DNA of 64,000 bases from positions 62,001-126,000 of the forward strand of contig NZ_JAUXPI010000003.1 in assembly GCF_030684035.1 (NCBI RefSeq). The letters are read 5' to 3'. Position 1 is the first letter of the stretch, and the number at the start of each line of letters is the position of its first letter. Both the position numbers and the translations under genes were made by a program. The notes below the pieces were generated by a model. It worked only from the letters and a program-made list of their open reading frames with translations. It did no database searches and was not told the origin of the DNA. This DNA comes from Phaeovulum sp. (lineage in GTDB: Bacteria > Pseudomonadota > Alphaproteobacteria > Rhodobacterales > Rhodobacteraceae). Of this stretch, positions 45,732 through 55,754 are shown piece by piece.

Positions 45732-45866
45732 TCAGCCCTTTTTCGGCGGCTTGGCGGCGTTTGGCGAAAGGCCTTTTTCAAAGGTCGCGGTGGCGGCTGG
45801 GGCTACCTTCTTGTCCTTCTTCGGTTTCTTCGCTTCCTTGTTGCTGCGCAATTGGCTTTTGGCCAT
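45732..45866 (-). CDS. 44-residue lysine-rich conserved small protein
   Basis: This short gene encodes 44 residues beginning [18 protein letters not shown] and ending in KPPKKG. It is very basic (11 Lys before residue 32) and has no hydrophobic segment, so it is a soluble, probably disordered or nucleic-acid-contacting protein. Similar [16 protein letters not shown]-type small proteins recur in proteobacteria, which supports reality. GGGAG lies 6 nt upstream of ATG 45866. No function is known. It lies antisense to no other real gene, between tRNA-Gly and the oxoprolinase gene. Confidence 0.75.
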   Translation of the reverse strand: MAKSQLRSNKEAKKPKKDKKVAPAATATFEKGLSPNAAKPPKKG

Positions 45867-46050
45867 GACATGCTCCCATTGTGCCGACGGCGGGCGAGAC
45901 TCGCCCCCGTGCCGATGCTATTTGGCTCCCATTCGCCCCTGCTCCGCAAGAGCTTTGAATGATGGCGCGACCGTGGTGCCGCGCGGAGGCCTTTGGTTGA
46001 CATTGCCGCCCTGCGGGCCCGACAAGGGGCCGGGATGTGCCGGGGGCAAC

Positions 46051-49000
46051 ATGGCTTGGGAATTCTGGATCGACCGTGGCGGTACCTTTACCGATATCGT
46101 GGCGCGCGCCCTTGACGGCAATTTGCGGGTGCTCAAGCTGCTTTCGGAGAACCCCGAGCTTTACCAGGATGCGGCGGTCGAGGGCATCCGCGCGGCGCTT
46201 GGCCTGACGGCAGGCGCACCAATCCCAGCGGGCGCGATTGGCGCGGTCAAGATGGGCACGACCGTGGCCACCAACGCCCTTCTCGAGCGCAAGGGCGAAC
46301 GGGTGCTTTTGCTGGTGACGCAGGGATTTGTGGATTTGCTGCGGATCGGCAACCAGACCCGGCCACGACTTTTCGATCTCGACATCCGCCGCCCCGATCT
46401 GATCTACGAACGCGTCGCTGAGGTGCCGGGGCGGCTCGATGCCGAGGGGGAAGAAATTGCGCCGCTGAACGAGGGCGCGGTGGTTGCGGCGCTGGCCGAT
46501 GCCCATTCGGCGGGTATTCGCGCGGTGGCGGTGGTCTTGATGCACAGCTACCTCAACCCCGCGCACGAGGTCCGGGTGGGGGCGCTGGCGCAGGCGGCGG
46601 GGTTCACCCAGGTATCGCTGAGCCACGAATGCTCGCGGTTGATCCGGCTTGTGGGGCGCGGCGATACCGCAGTGGCCGATGCCTATCTTTCGCCGATCCT
46701 GCGGCGCTATGTCGTTCAGCTTGCTGCGGCGCTTGATCTGGGGCGCGGCACCGGGCGGCTTTTCTTCATGCAGTCGTCGGGCGGTTTGACCGATGCGGCG
46801 CGCTTTCAGGGCCGCGATGCAATCCTGTCAGGCCCTGCGGGGGGCATTGTCGGCATGGTGAAAACCGGGCTCGCGGCGGGGTTCGGCAGGCTTATCGGCT
46901 TTGATATGGGCGGCACCTCGACCGATGTCAGCCATTATGCCGGCAGCTATGAACGCAGTTTCGAGACCGAGGTTGCCGGGGTGCGGATGCGCGCGCCGAT
47001 GATGGATATTCACACCGTCGCGGCCGGTGGCGGCTCGATCCTGCGTTTCGCCGACGGGCGCTATCAGGTCGGGCCGGAAAGCGCGGGCGCAAACCCCGGC
47101 CCAAGCGCTTACCGGCGCGGCGGGCCGCTGACCGTGACCGATGCCAACGTCATGCTCGGGCGGCTCAACCCCGGCCATTTCCCCGCGCTCTTCGGCCCCG
47201 GTGGCGATGCGCCGCTTGATGCGCAGGCGGTGCGCAACGGCTTCGCGCGGCTTGCCGCCGAAATTGGCGCGACCACCGGGGATGTACCTGCGGCCGAGGC
47301 GGTGGCCGAGGGCTTTCTTGCCATAGCCGTTGCCAATATGGCCAATGCGATCAAGAAGATATCGGTGCAGCGCGGGCATGATGTGACCGCCTACACGTTG
47401 CAGTGTTTTGGCGGCGCGGGCGGCCAGCATGCCTGTGCCGTGGCCGATGCACTGGGCATGCGGCGGGTGCTGTTGCACCCTTTCGCGGGGGTGCTTTCTG
47501 CCTATGGCATGGGGCTGGCCGAATTGCGCAGCCTGCGCGAGGAGCAGGCCGATGCGGGGTTGGATGCAGCGCCCGCGATGCGGGCGCGCATCGAGGCTTT
47601 GCTGGCCGAAGCCCGGGCCGATCTGCTGGCGCAGGGCGTGGCCGATGCTGACATCGCCACCGCCGCGCGGGCGCATTTGCGCTACGAAGGGTCGCATCAG
47701 GCGCTGGAAGTGGATTTTGCAGAACCCTCCGCCATGCAGGCTGCTTTCGAGGCGGCGCACCACGCGCGGTTTGGTTACACCGACCCCGCCCGCGCCATCC
47801 GCTTCGAGATGCTTGCGGTTGAGGCGGCAGGCGGTGCCGCAGCGCTGGCCGAAAAGGCCCGGCCGCCGGGGTCGGCAGGGCCGGTTGCACGTCACCCCGT
47901 CTATTTCGCCGGTGCCTGGGTCGAGACGCCATTCCATGACCGCGCCCAGCTTGGTGCCGGGGCACGGATTGCCGGGCCAGCGGTCTTGCTCGAGGAAACC
48001 GGCACGACCGTGCTCGAACCCGGTTGGTCTGCCCGTGTCGATGGCACCGGCAACCTCATTCTGGAGCGCGAGAAAGCGGCATCCCACAGCCGCGCCGCAG
48101 GCACCGAGGCCGATCCGGTGCGGCTGGAGGTGATGTCGAACCTTTTCATGTCCATTGCCGAGCAGATGGGGGCCACGCTTGCCAATACCGCCTGGTCGGT
48201 CAACATCAAGGAACGGCTCGATTTTTCCTGTGCGATTTTCGATCCGGGCGGCAACCTTGTTGCCAACGCGCCGCATGTGCCGGTGCATCTTGGCTCGATG
48301 TCGGATTCGATCCGAACGGTGATGCGGGTGGTGGGCGAGCGGGTGGCCGAGGGCGACGCCTACATGCTGAACTCGCCCTATGCCGGGGGCACGCATTTGC
48401 CCGATGTCACCGTGGTCAGCCCGGTTTTCATTGGCGGGCGGGTGCTTTTTTGGCTTGGCTCGCGTGGGCACCACGCCGATATCGGTGGGCGCACCCCGGG
48501 GTCTTGCCCGCCAGACAGTCGCGAGATTTCCGAGGAAGGGGTGCTGATCGACACTTTCCGGCTGGTCTCCGGCGGCGTCATGCACGAGGCCGCGGTGCGC
48601 AGGCTGCTCGCCTCGGGCCGCTACCCGGCCCGCGCCCCCGACCAGAACCTCGCCGACCTCAAGGCGCAGCTTGCCGCAAACGAGACCGGCCGGCGCGAAC
48701 TGGTCCGCGCCGCCGAGGTCTGGGGGGCGGAGGTGCTGGGGGCCTATGCGGGCCATGTGCAGGACAACGCCGAGGCGCTGGTGAAAAACGTGATCGGCAC
48801 ATTGACCGATGGCAGCTTTGCCTACCCGCTCGACAGTGGCGCAACCATCAAGGTGGCGCTGCGGGTAAACCGCGCCGCAGGCCGCGCCACGGTCGATTTC
48901 ACCGGAACCTCGCCGCAGGACAGCGGCAACTACAACGCCCCTGCCGCAATTGCGCGGGCGGTGGTGCTTTATGTCTTCCGCACGCTGGTAGGCAAGGACA

Positions 49001-49635
49001 TTCCGCTGAACGAAGGCTGCCTGCGACCGATCGACATCATCCTGCCCGTGGGCTCAATGCTGAACCCGCGCCCGCCTGCCGCCGTCATCGCAGGCAATAC
49101 CGAAGTGAGCCAGGCGGCGACCAATGCGCTTTATGGCGCGCTTGGCGTGCTCGCCGCCAGCCAGGGCACGATGAACAACTTCACCTGGGGCAATGCGGCG
49201 TTTCAGAACTATGAGACAATCGCGGGCGGTGCAGGGGCCGGGCCGGGGTTTTCAGGGTGTGACGCCGTTCAAAGCCACATGACCAATACCCGAATGACCG
49301 ATCCAGAAGTGCTGGAGCGCCGCTTTCCGGTGCGGCTTGAAAGCCTTTCCATCCGCCACGGTTCCGGCGGCGCGGGGCGCTGGCGGGGCGGGAATGGTGC
49401 GGTGCGGTGCTTGCGGTTTCTGCAAGCGGTCACGGTTACCGTGCTTTCCTCGTCGCGCCGCGTGCCACCCTTCGGCGTGGCCGGCGGCGGTGCCGGGGCA
49501 GTTGGCGAAAACACCGTGATCTGGCCAGACGGGCGGCGCGAGAGGCTTGCGGGCAACGACGAGCGCGATCTGCCAGCGGGGGCGGTGTTCGAGATGCGCA
49601 CGCCCGGTGGTGGCGGCTGGGGCACGCAGGAATAA
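46051..49635 (+). CDS. fused hydantoinase A/B (5-oxoprolinase family) protein
   Basis: The 1194-residue product joins a HyuA-like ATP-dependent domain (residues 1 to about 685, [15 protein letters not shown] near the start and [14 protein letters not shown] near 288-301, both phosphate-binding loops of the ASKHA fold) to a HyuB-like domain (from about 690, [17 protein letters not shown], with [12 protein letters not shown] and the metal-site-like [12 protein letters not shown]). This is the layout of 5-oxoprolinase, which hydrolyses 5-oxoproline to glutamate with ATP. Related fused enzymes act on other cyclic imides or amides, so the substrate is open. The start is ATG 46051. No amidohydrolase or transporter neighbour narrows it. 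Confidence 0.88.
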   Translation: MAWEFWIDRGGTFTDIVARALDGNLRVLKLLSENPELYQDAAVEGIRAALGLTAGAPIPAGAIGAVKMGTTVATNALLERKGERVLLLVTQGFVDLLRIGNQTRPRLFDLDIRRPDLIYERVAEVPGRLDAEGEEIAPLNEGAVVAALADAHSAGIRAVAVVLMHSYLNPAHEVRVGALAQAAGFTQVSLSHECSRLIRLVGRGDTAVADAYLSPILRRYVVQLAAALDLGRGTGRLFFMQSSGGLTDAARFQGRDAILSGPAGGIVGMVKTGLAAGFGRLIGFDMGGTSTDVSHYAGSYERSFETEVAGVRMRAPMMDIHTVAAGGGSILRFADGRYQVGPESAGANPGPSAYRRGGPLTVTDANVMLGRLNPGHFPALFGPGGDAPLDAQAVRNGFARLAAEIGATTGDVPAAEAVAEGFLAIAVANMANAIKKISVQRGHDVTAYTLQCFGGAGGQHACAVADALGMRRVLLHPFAGVLSAYGMGLAELRSLREEQADAGLDAAPAMRARIEALLAEARADLLAQGVADADIATAARAHLRYEGSHQALEVDFAEPSAMQAAFEAAHHARFGYTDPARAIRFEMLAVEAAGGAAALAEKARPPGSAGPVARHPVYFAGAWVETPFHDRAQLGAGARIAGPAVLLEETGTTVLEPGWSARVDGTGNLILEREKAASHSRAAGTEADPVRLEVMSNLFMSIAEQMGATLANTAWSVNIKERLDFSCAIFDPGGNLVANAPHVPVHLGSMSDSIRTVMRVVGERVAEGDAYMLNSPYAGGTHLPDVTVVSPVFIGGRVLFWLGSRGHHADIGGRTPGSCPPDSREISEEGVLIDTFRLVSGGVMHEAAVRRLLASGRYPARAPDQNLADLKAQLAANETGRRELVRAAEVWGAEVLGAYAGHVQDNAEALVKNVIGTLTDGSFAYPLDSGATIKVALRVNRAAGRATVDFTGTSPQDSGNYNAPAAIARAVVLYVFRTLVGKDIPLNEGCLRPIDIILPVGSMLNPRPPAAVIAGNTEVSQAATNALYGALGVLAASQGTMNNFTWGNAAFQNYETIAGGAGAGPGFSGCDAVQSHMTNTRMTDPEVLERRFPVRLESLSIRHGSGGAGRWRGGNGAVRCLRFLQAVTVTVLSSSRRVPPFGVAGGGAGAVGENTVIWPDGRRERLAGNDERDLPAGAVFEMRTPGGGGWGTQE

Positions 49636-49636
49636 G

Positions 49637-49696
49637 GGTGGGGACGCTGCCCCCGCTGGCCTTGCGGCCGCTCCCCCCGGAGTTTGGCCAAGGCAG
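49637..49696. repeat. GC hairpins plus diverged intergenic repeat copy C
   Basis: GGGGACGCTGCCCC and GGCCTTGCGGCC hairpins (about 49640-49670) are followed by CTCCCCCCGGAGTTTGGCCA and AGGCAG (49671-49696). This is a shortened relative of the copies at 10568 and 41500. It lies between the convergent oxoprolinase gene and an unknown gene. Confidence 0.5.
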
Positions 49697-49707
49697 TCAG
49701 GACCCGG

Positions 49708-50574
49708 TCAGAACCACTGCCCCGGTTCCATCAGCCCGAGTTCCATGAGTTGTTGCGCGTTCCATGCAAACGGCACCGAGTTGTACCACCGAAAGCTTGG
49801 GATATCGAAGGTTGAACCGGCATTTGTCTTGAGCGCCTTGGCGGCCCGGAACGATACGATCGCGGCGGTCAGGTTGTGGTGCCAGGGGCAGGCGAAGGTG
49901 TTGTATTCCTCGATGTTGAAGCTGTGGTTGGGGCGCAGCATGAGCCCCTTTTGCGCGCGAAACAGTCCGACGCGGTCGATCTTGCGGCGATTTTCTGGCA
50001 CATGCTCCTCGAACCGCCAGCGCAGACCGCCGAAGAAATCGTATTGCCGGTCCAGCACCTGCCCAGCAGCGTTCTTGCGCGCCAGCGCGAAATAGCCCGC
50101 GCGGTCGAGCATTGCCTCGGCAAGGTTGACCGCGTCAGGGTTGCGGCCAAGGTCGGGCGCGTAGAGATCGACAACGAAGGTCAGCATCGCATCGCGCCGT
50201 TCTTCGGTGTGAAAGGCGAGCAATTCGCGCACATTGCGCGTTTCGCTGAAGGGGTGGAACAGGTATTCGGCGTTGTAGCAGTAATGCAGCCAGGTGGTTT
50301 CCGGGCAGGCGGCGATCAGCGGGTTCATCGCCCGCGTCAGTGCCTCGGGCGCGCGCATGTCGAAGGGGATGCGGTGGACCTGTCCGGCCAGTTCCGCGGG
50401 CACCTGCCAGACCGGAGGAGAGAAGGCCAGAACCGCGCGAAAGCCTGCCGCAAGCTGATGGCGGATGGTGCCTTCGACCTCGACCAGATCCTCGATCAGC
50501 ACCACGCCGATCGGGCCGCGCGCCAGAACCGGCCCGGCGGTTTGCAAGAATGCCTCAAGCGAAGCGTGGTCCAT
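49708..50574 (-). CDS. protein of unknown function, possible glycosyltransferase-like fold
   Basis: The 288-residue product begins [20 protein letters not shown]. It has no signal peptide or membrane segment. The N-terminal 120 residues read like alternating strands and helices, and the sequence [23 protein letters not shown] near residues 95-117 sits where family 2-like glycosyltransferases carry their metal-binding DxD segment, but no DxD is present. The C-terminal half has several aromatic and basic stretches ([27 protein letters not shown]). I do not recognise the family. ATG 50574 was chosen for its position after GGCGGA; an upstream frame to 50613 exists. It is divergent from miaB and convergent with the oxoprolinase gene. 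Confidence 0.65.
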   Translation of the reverse strand: MDHASLEAFLQTAGPVLARGPIGVVLIEDLVEVEGTIRHQLAAGFRAVLAFSPPVWQVPAELAGQVHRIPFDMRAPEALTRAMNPLIAACPETTWLHYCYNAEYLFHPFSETRNVRELLAFHTEERRDAMLTFVVDLYAPDLGRNPDAVNLAEAMLDRAGYFALARKNAAGQVLDRQYDFFGGLRWRFEEHVPENRRKIDRVGLFRAQKGLMLRPNHSFNIEEYNTFACPWHHNLTAAIVSFRAAKALKTNAGSTFDIPSFRWYNSVPFAWNAQQLMELGLMEPGQWF

Positions 50575-50702
50575 ATCATTCCGCCGTTGAATGCGCGCCC
50601 CAAGATCGGGCAAGCGTGGCGGGAATGCAAGCGGGCGCGGGTGCCAAGGCTTGCCCCGCCGCGCGCTTTCGCAGTATCAGGCGCGACGTGAAAGGGGCCA
50701 TG

Positions 50703-52049
50703 ATGTCCGAGACCGAAACGCCAAAGCCGGGGGCGGGGCCGAAAAAGCTCCATCTCAAGACCTATGGCTGCCAGATGAACGTCTATGACAGCGAGCGCAT
50801 GGCCGAGGCGATGGGTGCGGAAGGGTATGTGCTGACCGATACTGCCGAGGGTGCCGACATGGTGCTGCTCAACACCTGCCACATCCGCGAGAAAGCCAGC
50901 GAAAAGCTCTATTCCGACCTTGGGCGGCTGAAGCCGCTGAAGCTGGCCAATCCGGGCCTGAAGATCGGCGTGGCGGGGTGCGTGGCGCAGGCAGAGGGTG
51001 CCGAGATTCAACGCCGGATGCCGATAGTCGATATCGTCGTGGGTTCGCAGGCCTATCACCGGTTGCCCGCAATGGTGCGCGCGGCTGATGCGGGGCAAGC
51101 CAGTCTCGATACCGAGTTTCCTGCCGAGGACAAGTTCGAGCATCTGCCCGCGCGGCCCCTGCAAAGCCGCCCGGCGGCGTTTCTGACCGTGCAGGAGGGG
51201 TGCGACAAGTTCTGCGCCTTTTGCGTGGTGCCCTATACGCGAGGCAGCGAAGTCAGCCGCCCGGCAGCGCGGATATTGGCCGAGGCGCGGGGGCTGGTAG
51301 CACGCGGCGCGCGCGAGATCACTCTGCTCGGACAGAACGTCAACGCCTATCACGGGGTCGAGGACGGCGCCGACTGGGGCTTGGCGCGGCTGGTGCGGGC
51401 CTTGGCGATGATCGACGGGCTGGAACGCATCCGCTACACCACCTCGCACCCGAACGACATGACGGCAGACCTTATCGCCTTGCATCGCGATGAACCGAAG
51501 CTGATGCCCTATCTGCATTTGCCGGTGCAGTCGGGGTCTGACCGGATATTGAAGGCGATGAACCGCCGTCACACCGCCGACGATTATCTGCGCACGATCG
51601 AGCGCATTCGCGCCGCGCGACCGGACATACTTGTTTCGGGTGACTTCATCGTGGGCTTTCCGGGCGAAACCGATGCCGATTTCGAGGCCACTCTGGCGCT
51701 GATCGAGGCGGTGAATTACGGCATGGCCTACAGCTTCAGGTATTCGCCCCGCCCCGGAACCCCGGCTGCGGATCGCCCGCCCGTCGATGCGGCGGTTGCC
51801 GACGCAAGGTTGCAGGTGTTGCAGGCGCTCATCACCCGCCAGCAACGCGCCGCGCAAGAGGCGATGGTGGGGCGCGAGGTTGGGGTGCTGATCGAGCGCC
51901 CCGGGAAACTGGCCGGGCAGTGGGTGGGCAAGTCCGACTATCTGCATGCGGTGCATCTGCACGATGAAAACCTGGTGCCGGGGCAATTGCGGCGCGCCAG
52001 AATCACCGAGGCCTGGACGAATTCGTTGGCAGGGGTCTGCCTTGGTTGA
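50703..52049 (+). CDS. miaB: tRNA-2-methylthio-N6-dimethylallyladenosine synthase MiaB
   Basis: MiaB is a radical-SAM methylthiotransferase that adds a methylthio group to N6-isopentenyl-A37 of tRNAs. The 448-residue protein has the UPF0004 domain with its three cysteines (TYGCQMN near residue 22, NTCHIRE near 58, GVAGCVAQ near 92), the radical-SAM CxxxCxxC motif in [16 protein letters not shown] near 167, QNVNAYHG near 214 and a C-terminal TRAM domain. The start is ATG 50703 with AAAGGGG 5 nt upstream; the adjoining ATG 50700 is too close to it. Confidence 0.95.
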   Translation: MSETETPKPGAGPKKLHLKTYGCQMNVYDSERMAEAMGAEGYVLTDTAEGADMVLLNTCHIREKASEKLYSDLGRLKPLKLANPGLKIGVAGCVAQAEGAEIQRRMPIVDIVVGSQAYHRLPAMVRAADAGQASLDTEFPAEDKFEHLPARPLQSRPAAFLTVQEGCDKFCAFCVVPYTRGSEVSRPAARILAEARGLVARGAREITLLGQNVNAYHGVEDGADWGLARLVRALAMIDGLERIRYTTSHPNDMTADLIALHRDEPKLMPYLHLPVQSGSDRILKAMNRRHTADDYLRTIERIRAARPDILVSGDFIVGFPGETDADFEATLALIEAVNYGMAYSFRYSPRPGTPAADRPPVDAAVADARLQVLQALITRQQRAAQEAMVGREVGVLIERPGKLAGQWVGKSDYLHAVHLHDENLVPGQLRRARITEAWTNSLAGVCLG

Positions 52050-52268
52050 GCGGGCAGCGCCGCTTGCGCCCGGTTTTTGCCGCGATTGATAGCCCGATCT
52101 GGCAACAATTCCAGTCAAGCTGCCAGCTATGTTGACGAAATGAACACAATATCTTGGGATTTGCGCTTCCCATGCCCCACGGTTTTGCTAATCTGGCAAA
52201 GATAGAGTCGTTCAAGTTTGCCGTGGGTGCTGGCCTGCGGCGTGCAGGCATAGGTGGAGGCAATCGCG

Positions 52269-52835
52269 GTGAAAACACGGATTTCCAGGTTTCTGAAACC
52301 GGCAGCGGGCGGGGTGGCAGGTGTTGCACTTGCCTTGGCCACGCTCGCCGCGCCGGCGATGGCGCAGCAGGTGGTGAACAGCGAACAATACATTCCCACC
52401 ATCTGGATCGACCCGGATGGCTGCGAACATTGGGTGATGGATGACGGGGCCGAGGGTTACATGGACAATCGCCTGACCCGCGATGGCCGCCCGGTTTGCC
52501 ACCGCAACGTTTGCGGCGTCCTGCCGACCGATCAGTTGTTCGACACCGACCGGCATGTGGTCACGGCGTCAGGGCGCAGTCGGCTGGAAAACTTCTTCCG
52601 AACCGCGCAGGCCCGCAGCTTCATCATCACCGGCCACACCGACAGCCGCGCTTCGGATGAGTACAACATGGGCCTGTCGCAGCGTCGTGCCAATGCGGTG
52701 GCGGCGGTGGCGCAGTCGGTGGGGGCAAGCGTTCTTGCCGTGCAGTGGTATGGCGAGCGCAACCCGCGCGCAAACAACACCACCGCCGAGGGCATGGCGC
52801 AGAACCGCCGCGTTGAAATCATCTGTGTGAAGTAA
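52269..52835 (+). CDS. exported OmpA-family protein with an N-terminal WIDP/HW domain
   Basis: The 188-residue product has a signal peptide (KPAAGGVAGVALALATLAAPAMA). Next comes a small domain with IPTIWIDPDGCEHWVMDDG and a second conserved cysteine in RPVC, then an OmpA-like peptidoglycan-binding domain (FIITGHTDSRASDEYNMGLS, QRRANAVA and AQNRRVEI). The middle domain recurs in the next gene, a lipoprotein. The start is GTG 52269 with GGAGG 8 nt upstream. The protein should anchor to peptidoglycan and could position the small domain in the periplasm. It is 11 nt upstream of the lipoprotein gene, so the pair is likely co-transcribed. Confidence 0.8.
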   Translation: MKTRISRFLKPAAGGVAGVALALATLAAPAMAQQVVNSEQYIPTIWIDPDGCEHWVMDDGAEGYMDNRLTRDGRPVCHRNVCGVLPTDQLFDTDRHVVTASGRSRLENFFRTAQARSFIITGHTDSRASDEYNMGLSQRRANAVAAVAQSVGASVLAVQWYGERNPRANNTTAEGMAQNRRVEIICVK

Positions 52836-52846
52836 AGGGGCCGGCA

Positions 52847-53146
52847 ATGCGCGCGACCAAATCCGTTGTACTTCTCGCCGCCGTGCTCGGCATGTCGGCC
52901 TGTACCGAAATCGGCCCCGACAAGACGCTCGACCGGGGCATTGATGACAAGCACCTGAGCCAGCTGGTGGCCGGGATCTGGATCGACCCGGAAGGATGCG
53001 ATCACTGGATCATCGATGACGGCGTCGAGGGCTACCTTTCGGGTCGGCTCGACGATTACGGCAAGCCGATCTGCTCGGGCGCGGGCCTTCCCAACACAGC
53101 GGTGGGTCCGTTCAAGTCGGGCAGCTTCATTGTCGATCCGCTCTGA
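52847..53146 (+). CDS. small lipoprotein with the WIDP/HW domain
   Basis: The 99-residue product has a lipoprotein signal peptide ending in lipobox MSAC (Cys19). The mature protein repeats the domain of the preceding OmpA-family protein: IWIDPEGCDHWIIDDGVEGY, then a conserved RLDDYGKPIC, which matches the upstream protein at most positions. The pair of cysteines (in EGC and in PIC) could form a disulfide. No function is known to me. The gene is followed by a 12-bp hairpin at 53166-53196. The paralogy with the upstream gene indicates domain duplication followed by attachment to different anchors. Confidence 0.75.
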   Translation: MRATKSVVLLAAVLGMSACTEIGPDKTLDRGIDDKHLSQLVAGIWIDPEGCDHWIIDDGVEGYLSGRLDDYGKPICSGAGLPNTAVGPFKSGSFIVDPL

Positions 53147-53165
53147 GCTATTTCGGCAGCACAAA

Positions 53166-53196
53166 CGAGGCCGCGCGTCGAAACCGCGCGGCCTCG
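53166..53196 (+). terminator. Hairpin after the lipoprotein gene
   Basis: CGAGGCCGCGCG (53166-53177), loop TCGAAAC and CGCGCGGCCTCG (53185-53196) form perfect 12-bp arms. Only a short T-rich tail (AATGTTTC) follows, so it may be a terminator or an mRNA-stabilising hairpin before phoH. Confidence 0.6.
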
Positions 53197-53299
53197 AATG
53201 TTTCAGCATGATGAATTTTTCGCGTTGACCGGCAACACCGGCCACACCACGCTTGCGCAATAGATGCGGGCGGTCCACCATGAAACCACAAACCGTAGC

Positions 53300-54328
53300 A
53301 TGGAGCCGCCCTTGGGCCTGAGCGCCGTTTCCCCCCCGACCCGACATGCGGATTCGCATGAGACGCTGCTGGAGTTTCCCGACAATCGGTTGCTGATCGA
53401 CCTTTGCGGCCAGTTCGACCGCAATCTGGCGCAGATCGAGCACAAACTTTCGGTACATATCCTGCGCCGCGGCAACCAGTTGGCGGTGGTCGGCCTGCCT
53501 GATGCGCAGGCGCAGGCGGGGGCAGTGCTGGGTGCGCTTTATGCGCGGCTGGAGCAGGGTCGCGCCGTCGATGCAGACGAGATCGACGCGGCGATCCGGA
53601 TGGGCGAGTTCCGCGCCGATACCGTGCCGCTCGATCAGCAACTCGAAATGTTCGAGGCGGGACGCTACGAAATCCGCACCCGCAAGAAACAGGTGGAGCC
53701 ACGCACCGAGGCGCAAAAGGCCTATGTCAAGGCGCTGTTCACGCATGAGATGGCCTTTGGCATTGGCCCGGCGGGCACCGGCAAGACCTATCTGGCCGTG
53801 GCCGTTGGTGTGACCATGCTGGTGGGCGGCCATGTGGACAAGATCATCCTCTCGCGCCCGGCGGTCGAAGCGGGCGAGCGGCTGGGGTTTCTGCCCGGCG
53901 ACATGAAGGAAAAGGTCGATCCCTACATGCAGCCGCTTTACGACGCGCTGAACGATTTTCTGCCCGCCAAGCAGCTTGCCAAGCTGATGGAGGAAAAGCG
54001 CATCGAGATTGCGCCCTTGGCCTTCATGCGCGGCCGCACCCTTTCAAGCGCCTTCGTGGTGCTCGATGAGGCGCAAAACGCCACGACCATGCAGATGAAA
54101 ATGTTCCTCACCCGCCTCGGTCAGGGCTCGCGGATGGTCATCACCGGTGACCGCACGCAGGTCGATCTGCCGCGCGGCACTGCAAGCGGGCTTGCCGATG
54201 CCGAACGCATTCTGGCCGGGGTGAAGGGCGTTGCATTCAATTACTTCACCGCCCGCGATGTGGTGCGCCACCCCCTTGTGGCGCGGGTGATCGAAGCCTA
54301 TGAGCGCGATGATGGCGCTTCTGGTTGA
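53300..54328 (+). CDS. PhoH-family ATPase (PhoL/YbeZ)
   Basis: This is a PhoH-like nucleotide-binding protein of 342 residues. The N-terminal KH-like part ([15 protein letters not shown] near 26-40) precedes the ATPase domain with Walker [14 protein letters not shown] near 153-165, [18 protein letters not shown] near 188, Walker [11 protein letters not shown] near 253 and GDRTQVDLP near 281. It is the first gene of a phoH-ybeY-corC-lnt set in the same order as E. coli ybeZYX-lnt, where YbeZ is thought to act with the rRNA-maturation factor YbeY. No clear ribosome-binding site precedes ATG 53300; an in-frame ATG at 53264 is the alternative. Confidence 0.9.
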   Translation: MEPPLGLSAVSPPTRHADSHETLLEFPDNRLLIDLCGQFDRNLAQIEHKLSVHILRRGNQLAVVGLPDAQAQAGAVLGALYARLEQGRAVDADEIDAAIRMGEFRADTVPLDQQLEMFEAGRYEIRTRKKQVEPRTEAQKAYVKALFTHEMAFGIGPAGTGKTYLAVAVGVTMLVGGHVDKIILSRPAVEAGERLGFLPGDMKEKVDPYMQPLYDALNDFLPAKQLAKLMEEKRIEIAPLAFMRGRTLSSAFVVLDEAQNATTMQMKMFLTRLGQGSRMVITGDRTQVDLPRGTASGLADAERILAGVKGVAFNYFTARDVVRHPLVARVIEAYERDDGASG

Positions 54329-54818
54329 TATCGTGTTTGAAGACGACCGCTGGCAGGCGCTAGGCCTTCAGGCCTTGGCCGATGCCGCCGCGGGCGCAGT
54401 GCTGGCCGATCAGCGCCTTTCGGGCGATTTCGAGATCAGCCTGCTTGCCTGCGATGACGCCCGTATCGCCGCGCTCAACGCCGATTTCCGTGGCAAGGCC
54501 ACCGCGACCAACGTGCTCAGTTGGCCCGCCGAGGCGCTGGCCACCGAGGAAGACGGTGCCACCCCCTTTGCGCCCGATGCCGAAGACCCGATGGGTGCCG
54601 AACTGGGCGATATTGCCATCGCCTGGGAAACCTGCGCCCGCGAGGCCGCCGAGCAAGGCAAGGAAATCGCCGCCCATGTCAGCCACCTGTTGGTGCATGG
54701 GGTTCTGCATTTGTTGGGATATGACCACATTCGCGAAAAAGATGCGGCGCTGATGGAAGCATGCGAGCTTCGCATCCTTGCAAGCCTGGGCGTCGCAGAC
54801 CCATATGATATCGCCTGA
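54300..54818 (+). CDS. ybeY: endoribonuclease YbeY (rRNA maturation factor)
   Basis: YbeY is a zinc endoribonuclease involved in 16S rRNA 3'-end maturation and ribosome quality control. The family zinc motif HGVLHLLGYDH is present near residues 129-139, after the RKATAT-like region (FRGKATATNVLSWP near 63). The 172-residue length is usual. Its first codons overlap the end of phoH by 29 nt; ATG 54309 or 54312 would shorten the overlap and is equally plausible. The stop is followed 33 nt later by the CBS gene, so it is part of the same operon. Confidence 0.92.
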   Translation: MSAMMALLVDIVFEDDRWQALGLQALADAAAGAVLADQRLSGDFEISLLACDDARIAALNADFRGKATATNVLSWPAEALATEEDGATPFAPDAEDPMGAELGDIAIAWETCAREAAEQGKEIAAHVSHLLVHGVLHLLGYDHIREKDAALMEACELRILASLGVADPYDIA

Positions 54819-54851
54819 GAGCAAACCAGCCGGGCAATCTGGAAAGGACCG

Positions 54852-55754
54852 ATGGGACAAAGTGCAGATGGGCCGGGCCCCGCGCCAAGCGTGGCCGAGC
54901 CGGAAGAAAGCGACAGTCGCGCCGAGCCGGGTGTGAGGCGCAAGTTTTTTGGCCGCATATTGGGCAAGCTGAACCCGACCGCATCCGAAAGCGTCGATGC
55001 CGCGCCGGTGCAACCGGCGGGCTCGCCTGCGCCGCAGGTACTGCCTGGCTTGGGCAACCTGCGCCGGATGCGGGTCGAAGATGTGGCAATACCCAAGGTT
55101 GCCATTGCGGCGGTGCCGGTCACCATCAGCCGCGATGATCTGGTTGATGTGTTCCGCGAACAGGGGTTTTCGCGGATGCCGGTGTTCAAGGGCACACTAG
55201 ACAGCCCGCTTGGCCTCATCCACCTCAAGGATCTGGCGCTGGAGCATGGCTTTGCCCAAGGTGCCCCGACCCGATTTTCGCTGCGCAAGATGCTGCGCCC
55301 GCTGCTTTTTGCCCCACCCTCGATGCCGATCGGGGTGCTTTTGCAAAAGATGCAGCGCGAGCGCATTCACATGGCGCTGGTGATCGATGAATACGGTGGC
55401 GTCGATGGTCTGGTAACGATCGAGGACCTCATCGAGCAGGTGATCGGCGAGATCGAGGATGAGCATGACGAGGCCGAAGGCGGGTTCTGGACGCTGGAGA
55501 AGCCCGGGCAGTATCTGGTGCAGGCACGGGTGCCGCTTGATGAATTCGAAGCACAGATCGGCATGAAGCTTGCCGATGCCGAGGAAGATGAAGAGATCGA
55601 CACTCTGGGCGGCTTCGTCTGCATGCTGGCGGGAAGGGTGCCCGCGCGCGGCGAGGTGATCCCGATGGAGGGTGGTTTCGAGTTTGAAGTTGTCGATGCC
55701 GATCCGCGCCGGGTAAAGCGCATCCGGGTGCGGCTGCCGCTGGCGGTGAAGTGA
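54852..55754 (+). CDS. CorC/TlyC-family CBS-domain protein (YbeX-like)
   Basis: This cytosolic 300-residue protein has a long N-terminal acidic/basic tail, a pair of CBS domains (about 70-200, with VFREQGFSRMPVFKG and MALVIDEYGGVDGLVTIEDL) and a C-terminal CorC/HlyC transporter-associated domain (about 215-295, VPLDEFEAQIG). It matches YbeX (CorC) in size and position after ybeY. YbeX has been linked to magnesium/cobalt efflux and to ribosome metabolism, though its mode of action is unsettled. It overlaps the start of lnt by 4 nt (GTGA). Confidence 0.88.
   Translation: MGQSADGPGPAPSVAEPEESDSRAEPGVRRKFFGRILGKLNPTASESVDAAPVQPAGSPAPQVLPGLGNLRRMRVEDVAIPKVAIAAVPVTISRDDLVDVFREQGFSRMPVFKGTLDSPLGLIHLKDLALEHGFAQGAPTRFSLRKMLRPLLFAPPSMPIGVLLQKMQRERIHMALVIDEYGGVDGLVTIEDLIEQVIGEIEDEHDEAEGGFWTLEKPGQYLVQARVPLDEFEAQIGMKLADAEEDEEIDTLGGFVCMLAGRVPARGEVIPMEGGFEFEVVDADPRRVKRIRVRLPLAVK

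Noticed and set aside
46828-48756. 642-codon minus-strand open frame inside the oxoprolinase gene
   Set aside because: Antisense shadow of a gene with clear HyuA/HyuB motifs.
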